Source: CAYLQA01 sp964385695
Lineage (GTDB): Bacteria; Desulfobacterota; Desulfobulbia; Desulfobulbales; Desulfurivibrionaceae
DNA length: 56,306 bases
Reading direction: 5' to 3'
Assembly (NCBI GenBank): GCA_964385695.1
Contig: CAYLQA010000021.1
Location: 1 to 56,306 of the forward strand
Shown: piece after piece, positions 23,752 through 31,880 of the stretch
Layout: every line of letters begins with the position of its first letter
Numbering within the stretch: the first letter of the stretch is position 1
Notes under the pieces: generated by a model
The model's database searches: none
The model's input: only the letters and a program-made list of their open reading frames with translations
Told to the model about the DNA's origin: nothing
Translations under genes and position numbers: made by a program

Positions 23752-24621
23752 ATGGGGATTCGTTCGCGGTTTATGGTGATCATGGCCATTATTTTCGGGG
23801 TTGCCACAGTTTTAATCGGTGTTGCTAGTTATAAGTTCAGCGAGCAGAATGCCCTCAGGGAGGCAAAGAGTAAGGGACAACTCATCTTTAACTATATTTT
23901 GGCAAACAGGTCATTTTACAAAAATCACCAGCGGCCGTTGATCATGGAGGTTTTTGAGGAGGATCGGTTTTATCCGGAGCTTATGTCCGGTTTTGTCTTG
24001 ACCCGCGGGACCTTTGACATCTTCAAGAAAAAACTCACCGGCTACGATTTTAAACAGGCCACGGTTGATCCACTTTATCCGCCCAATAAGGCGGATGCCG
24101 ACGAGCTGCAGCTTATTGAGAAGTTTCGCGCCAATCCTCAGATGAAGGCCGACGAAGGCATCATGGAGAAAGGCGGGGAGAAGTTTTTCTATCTGGCAAA
24201 GCCCATTAAGATCGAGGGCAAGGGCTGCCTGCGTTGTCACGGCGACGTGAATGACGCGCCCAAGGACCAGGTGGAGATTTACGGTACTGAAAACGGCTAC
24301 AACTGGAAGCTTGGTGATACCGTTGCCTCTTATGTGGTGTATGTTTCCATCCAGGAGGCCTTGGTAAACGCCAAAAACGCCGCCATCATCCTTTACGGAA
24401 TCGGCGCCGGCTGTCTGCTCATCGCCTTGGCCGGTCTCTGGGTCTTCATGGATAAATTTGTTGTAAAGCCCATTGTGGTTTTAAGTAACAAAGCCGAGGA
24501 TATCAGTTTAGGCAAGAATCTAGAGGAGAAGGTCGGCGTGGACCGTAATGATGAGATCGGTGCTTTGGGCAGTGCCATCGAGCGGCTGCGTATGAGCATG
24601 GTAAGGATTCTAAAGCGATAA
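23752..24621 (+). CDS. Membrane sensor with c-type heme motif (Tll0287-like/DUF3365) and HAMP, no output domain
   Basis: About 289 residues. Seen: an N-terminal membrane helix (FMVIMAIIFGVATVLIGVA), a periplasmic domain of about 170 residues with the Tll0287-like pattern (ILANRSFYKNHQ) and one heme-attachment motif CLRCHGD near residue 160, a second membrane helix (IILYGIGAGCLLIALAGLWVF), then a HAMP region (KPIVVLSNKAEDISLGKN, RNDEIGALGSAIERLR), after which it stops. No kinase, cyclase or methyl-accepting domain follows, so the output must be through a partner. ATG 23752 is chosen because the AGGGAGG site (23737-23743) is optimally spaced; GTG 23746 is too close. The TPR-OmpA gene starts 1 bp after its stop. 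Confidence 0.88.
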   Translation: MGIRSRFMVIMAIIFGVATVLIGVASYKFSEQNALREAKSKGQLIFNYILANRSFYKNHQRPLIMEVFEEDRFYPELMSGFVLTRGTFDIFKKKLTGYDFKQATVDPLYPPNKADADELQLIEKFRANPQMKADEGIMEKGGEKFFYLAKPIKIEGKGCLRCHGDVNDAPKDQVEIYGTENGYNWKLGDTVASYVVYVSIQEALVNAKNAAIILYGIGAGCLLIALAGLWVFMDKFVVKPIVVLSNKAEDISLGKNLEEKVGVDRNDEIGALGSAIERLRMSMVRILKR

Positions 24622-24622
24622 G

Positions 24623-25495
24623 ATGATGCGAAATACAATAAAGATAACTTGCTTTATCCTCTCATTGACCCTGCTGGGCACTTTGTCGGCAAGTCCGCTT
24701 TGGGCTGCCGACTGTAAGGCTCTCCGGCAGACGGTCAAGAAGGAACGGAACCTGATCAAGCGGCGCAACCTGTTGGCCGAGGCCACCCAGCAATGTCCGG
24801 ACGATGCGGTCATGAACTTCATGTACGGCTATTCGCTGGAACGGCTGCGCAAGTACGATGCCGCTTTAAAGTATTACATCATCGCCTCGGGGCTCGATAA
24901 AAAATATGCCAAGCCCTTTTTCGGCATGGCTGATATCTACATGATTATGGGTGATGTAACCTCTGCCGTGGCCGCCTATGAAAAGGGCATGAGCCTTGAC
25001 CCCAAGAATAAGAGGGCGAAGAAATCATTGAATCTAGCCCGGATCAAGCTCAAGGCCCAGACCGGCGGTACCATTTCCTCGGATGATTTCGTTACGGTTA
25101 TGCAGGAGAAAAAATCAAAGGCCGCTGCCCTTGGCTCGGTGGAAGGGCCTATTCTCCGCATGCTTATTATTTTTCCCGGGGATTCAACCGAGTTGAGCGA
25201 GCAGGCAACCGACCAGCTGAGCCTCGTGGTTGGCCGTGCCCTGCAAAGCCCGGCTTTAAAAGATGCTGTTTTTGAGGTGGCCGGACACACCGATGACAAC
25301 GGATCAGCCGAGGTAAACCTTGCGGTTTCCAAAAAACGGGCCGAATCAGTAAAGAGATACCTGGTTGAGAATTTCAACATTGCCCCGAAGAGGCTGCAGG
25401 TTGCCTATTACGGGCATACCAGACCGGCAGCCCCCAACACCACTGCGCAAAACAGGCAGATGAACCGAAGGGTGGAGTTTAAGCGTCTTAAGTAG
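24623..25495 (+). CDS. Exported TPR protein with OmpA C-terminal peptidoglycan-binding domain
   Basis: A 290-residue envelope protein: signal peptide (CFILSLTLLGTLSASPLWAA, cleavage after residue about 29), two or three tetratricopeptide repeats (about 60-145), a linker, and an OmpA-like domain (about 185-290) with VFEVAGHTDDNGSAEVNLAVS, KKRAESVKRYL and NRQMNRRVEF, the residues that hold peptidoglycan diaminopimelate. It probably tethers a complex to the cell wall in the periplasm. It directly follows the heme-motif sensor gene (1-bp gap), so the two are co-expressed and may form one sensing assembly. A terminator follows at 25521. Confidence 0.9.
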   Translation: MMRNTIKITCFILSLTLLGTLSASPLWAADCKALRQTVKKERNLIKRRNLLAEATQQCPDDAVMNFMYGYSLERLRKYDAALKYYIIASGLDKKYAKPFFGMADIYMIMGDVTSAVAAYEKGMSLDPKNKRAKKSLNLARIKLKAQTGGTISSDDFVTVMQEKKSKAAALGSVEGPILRMLIIFPGDSTELSEQATDQLSLVVGRALQSPALKDAVFEVAGHTDDNGSAEVNLAVSKKRAESVKRYLVENFNIAPKRLQVAYYGHTRPAAPNTTAQNRQMNRRVEFKRLK

Positions 25496-25520
25496 GCTTT
25501 GTCTTAAGGTAATTGAATAA

Positions 25521-25550
25521 AAAAGGGGCGCTCATTCGGGCGCCCCTTTT
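25521..25550. terminator. Bidirectional intrinsic terminator
   Basis: AAAAGGGGCGC (25521-25531) and GCGCCCCTTTT (25540-25550) pair perfectly over 11 bp around an 8-nt loop, with an A-tract on the left and a T-tract on the right. It sits between the convergent OmpA-like gene and the Mgl operon and can end both. Confidence 0.9.
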
Positions 25551-25573
25551 GGGTTATGCGAAAAGAGTGTGGG

Positions 25574-26224
25574 TCAGCTGCTGACTGTGGCAGCTACATC
25601 CTTGCGGAATTCCTGCTCAAGGGCATCATCGCCTATCTCCTGGCAAAACATATCCACCAGTTCCGGGAAGCGTTCCTTTGCGCAGTCGCCGGTCAGAAGC
25701 CATTTTTCAACGGTCTCTTTGGTGAGCATGGCGGCAATGGGGCCGATGGCCTTGGCCAGGGAGTCTTGGAAAATCGGCAGGGCGCCTTTGAGCGGCTCTT
25801 CGTTTTGGGCCTGCTCAAAATCTTTTGCGCCCGCCTTTTTAGCGGAATGTGATTTGAGGGCCTCCTCAGGGTTTTCCCGTACCGTGCTGACAGCCTGTCC
25901 GATCTCAGAGACCAGCATGTTGGAGGTCATATTGATCAAGGGGAAGTTCGCCTCGGGATCGCATAAGATAACCAGGCTTGCCCCGCTGGTCACATGCTTG
26001 ACCAGGACCATGGTGTCTTCAAAGAGCATCTCAATACTGTTGATGCTGAGCGCCGATGAGGCGTTCATCTTAAAGATGCGCTCCAGCGAAACCTCCAGCT
26101 GTTTCAAGGTGTCGTGATCATACCCATCCGGGACATCGGAAAAGATGACATCGGGCTGATCAACATAGACAAATACCCCGTTGACTCCGGGCAGCATCTT
26201 AATCTCTTGTAAAAGTTCGTCCAT
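25574..26224 (-). CDS. Roadblock-like protein with helical C-terminal domain (last gene of Mgl operon)
   Basis: A 216-residue cytosolic protein. Residues 1-115 fit the Roadblock/LC7 fold seen in MglB: an opening helix, LPGVNGVFVYVDQPDVIFS, an exposed helix, SINSIEMLFEDTMVLVKHV, and SLVILCDPEANFPLINMTSNM. Residues about 135-216 form a separate helical domain (ALPIFQDSLAKAIGPIAAML, KERFPELVDMFCQEIGDD) that I do not recognise. The ATG is preceded by AGGAGG overlapping the end of the regulator gene. Roadblock proteins act as GTPase regulators or dimeric scaffolds, so it probably belongs with MglA. The roadblock call for this one is weaker than for the first gene of the operon. Confidence 0.7.
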   Translation of the reverse strand: MDELLQEIKMLPGVNGVFVYVDQPDVIFSDVPDGYDHDTLKQLEVSLERIFKMNASSALSINSIEMLFEDTMVLVKHVTSGASLVILCDPEANFPLINMTSNMLVSEIGQAVSTVRENPEEALKSHSAKKAGAKDFEQAQNEEPLKGALPIFQDSLAKAIGPIAAMLTKETVEKWLLTGDCAKERFPELVDMFCQEIGDDALEQEFRKDVAATVSS

Positions 26225-26235
26225 GATTCAGCCTC

Positions 26236-27411
26236 CTAATTTCCCTGGGCGTCCGCAAAGGCGGGGCGCAGTGTCTTGGCAAGTTTGGTGGGAGACATAT
26301 CAGGATGCACTTCAATACCCACAGACAAGGAGGATCCCGGCATGATTAAAAGTTTCTCGCCTTGGGCCTGGCTCAGGATTATGTGCTGCGGCAGTTCGCT
26401 ATAGCCCATGGTTGTTCGCATTTTGTCTGCTGCAACGGCAACATAGGTAACAAAGGGCTTGAACTCCTTATTGTCGATATTTCTTTGGGCCAGAACCGTG
26501 CCGTCGCTTGCGATCATCACCATCCTGGTTATCCCGGCCATGGAAGTGAGGGCCTTTTCAAGGTTCCCGTCTACGGAAGCGACCGCAGCGTCACCATCCA
26601 AAGCCTCGGAAAGTTCCGGCGGCGGGGGGGGCGGTGCTGTGGCAAAGTCCAGATTGTCCAGTTGGTCGAGATCATCGTCAATGGATGTTGGCTCGTCAGC
26701 TGTTGACCTTGTTTGGGCTTGTGGATCTGCCCCAGCCTGCTCCTTGCGTTCATCACTGAGCCGTGCGCTCTCGATCAGAATAAAGCCAAGAGGAGCTTCA
26801 ATGGTCTGCTTGCGGTTTTGGCAGAAGTTGTAGATTTCGATCTTTGCCTGATCCCAGCTGATGATCTCAAAGGCTGCATCCATTCCCTCTATGGGATCGG
26901 TGTAGGCATTGATCAGCTGGCCGTTTTGGAAAAAGAGCAGCCCGGTCTTCCCGCCGGCAGAGGCGGTAATGGTACAGGTCTTGTGATCCAGTTCCAGCAG
27001 TTGCAGGAACGAGGGCAGGGAAACGCCGCTCACCTGGCCCTTTGTCCCGGCCTCCAGGCCGTCAATTATTTTTTGCAGCAGCAGATTGAAATCAATGGGT
27101 TTTTCTATGTACTGAAAAGCGCCCATATGCTTGAGGCGATCCTCCATCTCCGGAGTACCGAAAGCGGTCATGGCAATGACCGGGATGATATAGCTCGCTT
27201 TACTGATGGCGCTGATCAGCTCGAAACCGTCGACTTCCGGCATTTTGAGATCGGTGACCACCAGGTTGATCGTTTCGTTTTGCAGGGCACTCAATGCCTC
27301 TTTGCCGTTGCCTGCCGTAATCACCTGAAACTTATCCGTGTGATCCTTGCACATGTCCTGCAGGCTGAGCAAAAAGCCCTGGTCGTCATCAACTATAAGT
27401 ACCTTTTTCAT
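26236..27411 (-). CDS. Receiver-PATAN(DUF4388)-Roadblock regulator
   Basis: A 391-residue three-part protein. Receiver domain (1-120): VDDDQ pocket, D54 in VVTDLKMPEVDG, Thr in MTAFG and Lys in YIEKPIDF. A PATAN/DUF4388 domain follows (about 135-215: SLPSFLQLLELDHKTCTITA, GLLFFQNGQLINAYT), a fold linked to pilus and gliding control. After a linker with a poly-proline stretch comes a C-terminal Roadblock/LC7 domain (about 280-390: MAGITRMVMIASDGTVLAQ, HIILSQAQGEKLLIMPGSS). It couples phosphorylation to a roadblock module and so probably tunes the MglA switch or pilus ATPase encoded upstream. There is no DNA-binding domain. The gap to the ATPase gene is 56 bp. Confidence 0.88.
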   Translation of the reverse strand: MKKVLIVDDDQGFLLSLQDMCKDHTDKFQVITAGNGKEALSALQNETINLVVTDLKMPEVDGFELISAISKASYIIPVIAMTAFGTPEMEDRLKHMGAFQYIEKPIDFNLLLQKIIDGLEAGTKGQVSGVSLPSFLQLLELDHKTCTITASAGGKTGLLFFQNGQLINAYTDPIEGMDAAFEIISWDQAKIEIYNFCQNRKQTIEAPLGFILIESARLSDERKEQAGADPQAQTRSTADEPTSIDDDLDQLDNLDFATAPPPPPPELSEALDGDAAVASVDGNLEKALTSMAGITRMVMIASDGTVLAQRNIDNKEFKPFVTYVAVAADKMRTTMGYSELPQHIILSQAQGEKLLIMPGSSLSVGIEVHPDMSPTKLAKTLRPAFADAQGN

Positions 27412-27467
27412 ATGGTCTGCCTTCTCTTTGGGGTCCCTCTCATTTGCCTTGGTGCTGGCGGATTCTT

Positions 27468-29801
27468 TTATTTAATACATGCGGCGCGAACCTGCAAAAG
27501 GTCTGTGTCTCCCCGGAGAACTTTCCAGATGCCGTCCTGTTTGAGTGTCAACATGCCCGCTTGCAGCGCCTCGTTGCGAATTTCGACGATGGGGCTGTTT
27601 TTGACAATGAGTACCTTCATGTTGTCGGTCACCGTAAGTAACTCGTGGATGGCTACTCGCCCAAGATAACCGGTCTTTTTGCACTTGTCGCACCCCTTAG
27701 CTTTATAGAGGCTGATGTCCGTAAGATCCTGCATGGTCATGGGGGTGGTGGGGTGAGTGTCGTACTCAAGCAGGATAAATTCCTTCTCCTGTTCGTTTGG
27801 CTGATACGGTTCTTTGCAATGGCTGCAGAGGCGTTTGACCAAGCGCTGGGCCAGGATGCCGAGCAGGGAATCTGCAAAATTGAATGGATCGATGCCCATG
27901 CCTAGGAATCGAGTAACCGTTTCAGGGGCCGTGTTGGTGTGCAGGGTGGAGAAAACAAGATGGCCGGTTAGGGCGGCCTCGGTGACGATTTCCGCGGTTT
28001 CCTGGTCGCGGGTCTCACCTACCATGATAATGTCCGGGTCTGCCCTAAGAAAAGAACGCAAAACATGGGCGAAGTCCAGGCCGATCTTGTTTTCCACCTG
28101 CACCTGCCGTAGGCCGTCCTGGGCGATTTCCACCGGGTCTTCAACGGTCCAGATCTTTTTTTCCGGCCGGTTGACATAGTTGAGCGCCCCGTGCAGGGTG
28201 GTTGTTTTACCCGAGCCGGTTGGCCCGACCACCAGCATAAGACCGTAGGGCAGCTCAATGAGTCGCTTGAGTTCTTCCTGGTTGCGTTCAAGCATGCCCA
28301 TTTTTTCAATGGGCATGGCGCCGCCGCCGGCAAGAATACGCAGTACCACATCTTCGTTGCCGCCATGGGTGGGAATGGTGGCTACGCGAAGTTCTATCTT
28401 GCCGCGCCGGGAGCGGAATTTTATCTTGCCGTCCTGGGGCAGGCGTCTTTCCGAGATATCGAGTTTGGAAAGGATTTTCAGGCGGGAGACCAGGGAACGT
28501 TTGTAGGTATGCGGGATGTTCTTATAATGGGTGCAGGCCCCGTCAATGCGGAACCGGATGGATGTCCCCTTTCTCCCGGCCTGGGATTCGATGTGAATAT
28601 CAGATGCCCCACGGGATACGGCATCCTCAATGACCTTGTTGGCCATCTGCACCACCACGCCGTCCGCCGCGCTGCCGATATCGTCTTCATCTTCAAAATC
28701 ATCATCCAGGACCTCTTCAAGCTCAAGCTCCTCAAAGACATCTTCATTGACATCATCAACCGTATACTTGCCGTAATAAAAATCAATAAATTTGCTGATG
28801 TCTTCCTTGAGGGCAACGGCAAGCTCGAATGCGGTGCCATGGAGGATGGAACGGATATTGTCCTGCTTGGCCAGGTCGTTGGGGTCGTCGGCCAGGACAA
28901 GAAGAGCTCCGTTCTCACGGGGTAAGGGAATAAAGGCATTGGTGCGAAAATAATTCTCTTTGATCCCCTGGATGCAGCTTGGCGGGTCAGGCACCTCGGC
29001 TTCGGAAAATTCGATAAAGGGGCAGTCATAGTATTCACTCAGCGATTCGCCGAGCTGGCTCTTTTCCACGCCAAAGTCGGAGAGCAGCACGCTGTCGATG
29101 GTTTTGTTGTGTTGGCGCGCCTTTTCCTTGGCCTCTTCAAGCTTTTCCGGAGTGAGTTGTTTATTACGGATCAGGGAAAAGAAGCGGCCGAACTTGGTCG
29201 AGGTCTGGGAGAGGGTTGTAAGGCGCTGCTTTGCGTTACGAAAGGCTGGGTCCAAGGCCACCATTTGCTTAAGCGAATTGATGCTGGCCGGAATGGAACC
29301 TGTACGTTCATAGGTTATGGACAGGGTGTCGAGCAGGGAGAGGCGCTCTTCTTTGCGGTCAAGCCCTTCACTCTTCAATGCAGTTTCAAAATGTTCTATG
29401 GCCTCAAAAGGATTGTCCTGCTGCAGGCAGCATTCGCCCAGCTTTGCATGGATTGCACCGGGCCGAAAGCCGGACTGCAGGAGTTGGCCGAGCTCTTCCT
29501 TTGCCTCTGCATGGAAGCCCGCCACCATAAGGCCCTGGCAGTTTTCTAAACGATCTTCCGAAGAAAGTCCGTCGGATGTTGTGCCGGCGCTTGATTCGTT
29601 GATCTCGACTTCCTGGGTGTGAAGCCGGACAATGCTCTCTTCGACCTTGTCGCGTAGAATGGGTTGGTCGTCGCCAACTTGGGTGAGCAGGGTTTCTAAG
29701 ATGAGTTGCGCTTCATCAAAAAGGCCTTGCTCTATATAGAGGTTTGCTTCGGTGAATTTTGTTTCGAGGGGATTTTTGCCGGTCATGCTGACTGTACCCA
29801 T
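27468..29801 (-). CDS. TPR-fused GspE/PilB-type secretion ATPase
   Basis: About 777 residues. Unusual N-terminus: a tetratricopeptide-type region (about 15-205; AKLGECCLQQDNPFEAIEHF) precedes a T2SSE/MshEN-type N-domain (about 225-360). The C-terminal motor has SRGASDIHIE, Walker A GPTGSGKTTT, the Asp-box RADPDIIMVGETRD, the His-box GHLVFSTLHTN, and a four-cysteine zinc knuckle (CSHC and CDKC), all hallmarks of PilB/GspE extension ATPases. It should power assembly of type IV pilus-like fibres. No pilC, pilin or secretin gene is nearby. An acidic linker (ELELEEVLDDDFEDEDD) joins the domains. I chose the ATG at 29801 with AGGTG upstream; GTG 29807 abuts the preceding stop. Confidence 0.92.
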   Translation of the reverse strand: MGTVSMTGKNPLETKFTEANLYIEQGLFDEAQLILETLLTQVGDDQPILRDKVEESIVRLHTQEVEINESSAGTTSDGLSSEDRLENCQGLMVAGFHAEAKEELGQLLQSGFRPGAIHAKLGECCLQQDNPFEAIEHFETALKSEGLDRKEERLSLLDTLSITYERTGSIPASINSLKQMVALDPAFRNAKQRLTTLSQTSTKFGRFFSLIRNKQLTPEKLEEAKEKARQHNKTIDSVLLSDFGVEKSQLGESLSEYYDCPFIEFSEAEVPDPPSCIQGIKENYFRTNAFIPLPRENGALLVLADDPNDLAKQDNIRSILHGTAFELAVALKEDISKFIDFYYGKYTVDDVNEDVFEELELEEVLDDDFEDEDDIGSAADGVVVQMANKVIEDAVSRGASDIHIESQAGRKGTSIRFRIDGACTHYKNIPHTYKRSLVSRLKILSKLDISERRLPQDGKIKFRSRRGKIELRVATIPTHGGNEDVVLRILAGGGAMPIEKMGMLERNQEELKRLIELPYGLMLVVGPTGSGKTTTLHGALNYVNRPEKKIWTVEDPVEIAQDGLRQVQVENKIGLDFAHVLRSFLRADPDIIMVGETRDQETAEIVTEAALTGHLVFSTLHTNTAPETVTRFLGMGIDPFNFADSLLGILAQRLVKRLCSHCKEPYQPNEQEKEFILLEYDTHPTTPMTMQDLTDISLYKAKGCDKCKKTGYLGRVAIHELLTVTDNMKVLIVKNSPIVEIRNEALQAGMLTLKQDGIWKVLRGDTDLLQVRAACIK

Positions 29802-29807
29802 AGGCAC

Positions 29808-31172
29808 CTATCCCAATGCTCTTACGGTTACCAGGGGAATGGACTGCTCCGCATTTTTGAGTTGACCGGCAACAGCGCTTGCCGGGTCGTTGCTTGCCTC
29901 CCAGCTCCACTCATCGGTGAGTTGCATGGGGGTGATGTCGCCATCGATCCAAAGTCCCATGCCTGCTCCCTTGTTAAAAAGAATGAGCAGGTCGGCGGTA
30001 AGGCCTTCTTGGCCGGAAGCCAGGCCAACACTGGTGCTTTTCAAGGTTGCCTCGTCAAGGCTGGCCAGTTCGCCCTTTACCAAGGCGCTTACCTTGCCCC
30101 ACGGCCATCTGCAAAGGTGCTTCAGGGGGAAAATGGGACCGTTTGTCGTCTTGGCAGGCATGCCCTGGAAGGCGATCTGTTCCGGGATGACGGCAATGGT
30201 TTTACCGTTCCAGCTGGTGGTGGCCACGGTACTTACCGGGCATGGCGCTCCTTGGCTGACAGGGCTGGATGTGGATTGATGAGCCGGCGGAACAGCCCCG
30301 GCCTCAAAGGCCGAACCCAGTGCATTGATCAAGGCTTGCTTCTGGTTTTCTAGACGCTCTCTCAGTTCAGCGTGGATGGCATGAAGTTTTTCATAGCCAG
30401 GGGTTTTACCAAAAAGATTTTCAATGGGAACGATGCGTTTTTTTATGCATTTTCCCAGGATGGTGATATGGCCGTTAACAACCTCCAAAAGTTCTTTCGG
30501 GGCGGCAAGGGCGTTTGGGCCAGGAAGCTCAACATCCAGTACCTCTTGGGGGGCTTCTTCCCCAGTGGCCTGGGCCGATTCTGGTGTCGCGGCTGGTGCA
30601 GAAGCAGCTTCTTGCGGAATTCCTTTGCTGTAATCTTTGGGAATTTGCGGTACGGCTGAGCGCAACTCGGATAAGGTTGGGTCGATCAAGGTCTGCTCAA
30701 CCAGGGTCATGTCGTCGGACTCATGCGCCGCCTTTAGGGCGTGTAAACCTTCTTTTAATGTTTTTGGGGCAGAGGTGGGAACACTCTGCGGAGCGACGCT
30801 CATGGCCTCAAAAATTTGCTCCATCAGGGAGAAAATTTCAGCCAAGGTGTTTGTCTTTTCTTCGTCAAAAAGCGGCTTCAGCCCCTCAAGGGCCCCTCTG
30901 GCCCTATCGATGTTTGTTTGAGAGATTTCCCACTCAAGGGTCATCAGTATCTCTTCAAACTTGGTAAACTCATCGGCCTGCTCCGGGGAGGTCACCGGCT
31001 CGCTATCGGCAGCGATGGGTTCACTTGCCTCCGTTGTTTCGGCCTGTACCGGAGCCTGCTCCGGTTCCGCAGCAGCGTTATCTTGTTCACCATTGGTATA
31101 GGGGTTGAAAAGATTATCAATGGCGTCGTCAAGTTCGTTGTGGAACTCCTGTTCATTCTGGTCTTTACTCAT
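29808..31172 (-). CDS. Acidic scaffold-like protein of the Mgl operon, possible divergent CheW-like C-terminus
   Basis: A 454-residue protein that I do not recognise. The N-terminal 75 residues are acidic and disordered (many Glu, Ala, Pro); residues about 75-130 form a helical pair (FEEILMTLEWEISQTNIDRA), a second Pro/Ala-rich linker follows (about 175-205), then a helical region with NGHITILGKCIKKRIVP, and a globular C-terminus (about 325-454) with GKTIAVIPEQIAFQGMP, PLKHLCRWPWGKVSAL and GAGMGLWIDGDITPMQL. This last part has the strand rhythm of a CheW domain, but the match is weak. It lies between mglA and the ATPase gene, whose start abuts its stop, so it may be an adaptor between the GTPase and the motor. 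Confidence 0.65.
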   Translation of the reverse strand: MSKDQNEQEFHNELDDAIDNLFNPYTNGEQDNAAAEPEQAPVQAETTEASEPIAADSEPVTSPEQADEFTKFEEILMTLEWEISQTNIDRARGALEGLKPLFDEEKTNTLAEIFSLMEQIFEAMSVAPQSVPTSAPKTLKEGLHALKAAHESDDMTLVEQTLIDPTLSELRSAVPQIPKDYSKGIPQEAASAPAATPESAQATGEEAPQEVLDVELPGPNALAAPKELLEVVNGHITILGKCIKKRIVPIENLFGKTPGYEKLHAIHAELRERLENQKQALINALGSAFEAGAVPPAHQSTSSPVSQGAPCPVSTVATTSWNGKTIAVIPEQIAFQGMPAKTTNGPIFPLKHLCRWPWGKVSALVKGELASLDEATLKSTSVGLASGQEGLTADLLILFNKGAGMGLWIDGDITPMQLTDEWSWEASNDPASAVAGQLKNAEQSIPLVTVRALG

Positions 31173-31229
31173 TATGCTCTCCTCAGATACATATCAAAGC
31201 AAACGACAATCTTGCAAAACCGCTTGTGG

Positions 31230-31255
31230 GCAAGGTGTCTAACGCCACACCTTGC
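31230..31255 (-). promoter_or_regulatory. Intercistronic hairpin after mglA
   Basis: GCAAGGTGT (31230-31238) and ACACCTTGC (31247-31255) pair perfectly over 9 bp with an 8-nt loop, starting 1-2 bp past the mglA stop. No T-tract follows on the minus strand, so it is more likely an mRNA stability or attenuation element that sets mglBA apart from the downstream genes. Confidence 0.45.
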
Positions 31256-31256
31256 A

Positions 31257-31877
31257 TTATTTCATTTCGTTTAACAGATGCTTGTTGGTGACATAGCGTA
31301 CCGTCTGTTTGCTGATATCACGCAAGGTTTCAAAAACACCCATCCCGTTAACCGCCGCCGCCTCAAAGGTGTTGACCTTAAGCCCCTGGTTCAGGTCCGA
31401 CTCAAGCTCATCGATGGTCAAGGTGGGGATGGGGGTGTCGACTAAATCCCTTTTATTGTACTGAATGACCAAGGGCATATCTTCCATTTTCAAATTGTAT
31501 TCAAGCAGGTTCTGGCGCAAGTCTTCCAGGCTTTCAATATTTCGCTCTCTGCGCACCTGGAGTGGGTCGGCTACGAAGACCAGCCCGTCGACACCCTTGA
31601 GTACCAATTTGCGGGTGGCTGAGTACATAACCTGTCCCGGAACGGTATAGAGCTGGATGCGAATGTTGAAACCACGGATCGCCCCAAGGTTGAGGGGGAG
31701 CAAGTCAAAAAAGAGTGTCCGGTCTCCCTTGGTCTCGATGGTGAGCATCTTGCCGCGGTCTTTTTCGGCCATGGATTCGAAAATATGGATGAGGTTGGTG
31801 GTTTTACCGCACCGTCCCGGACCATAATAAACGATCTTGCAGTGAACCTCGCGTTTGCTGAGATCGATAAGCGCCAT
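31257..31877 (-). CDS. mglA: MglA-type small Ras-like GTPase
   Basis: A 206-residue bacterial small GTPase of the MglA family, the polarity switch for pilus and gliding motility. Seen: P-loop YYGPGRCGKTTNL (near residues 18-30), switch region ETKGDRTLFFDLLPLNLG, the MglA-typical G3 motif TVPGQVMY (Thr in place of the Asp of classical Ras proteins), LVFVADPLQ, and G4 NKRD (near 140). In the GTP state MglA marks the leading pole and recruits motility effectors. It starts 3 bp after the mglB stop, the conserved mglBA arrangement, and heads a series of four further genes that would supply its effector and regulators. Confidence 0.94.
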   Translation of the reverse strand: MALIDLSKREVHCKIVYYGPGRCGKTTNLIHIFESMAEKDRGKMLTIETKGDRTLFFDLLPLNLGAIRGFNIRIQLYTVPGQVMYSATRKLVLKGVDGLVFVADPLQVRRERNIESLEDLRQNLLEYNLKMEDMPLVIQYNKRDLVDTPIPTLTIDELESDLNQGLKVNTFEAAAVNGMGVFETLRDISKQTVRYVTNKHLLNEMK

Positions 31878-31880
31878 GAA

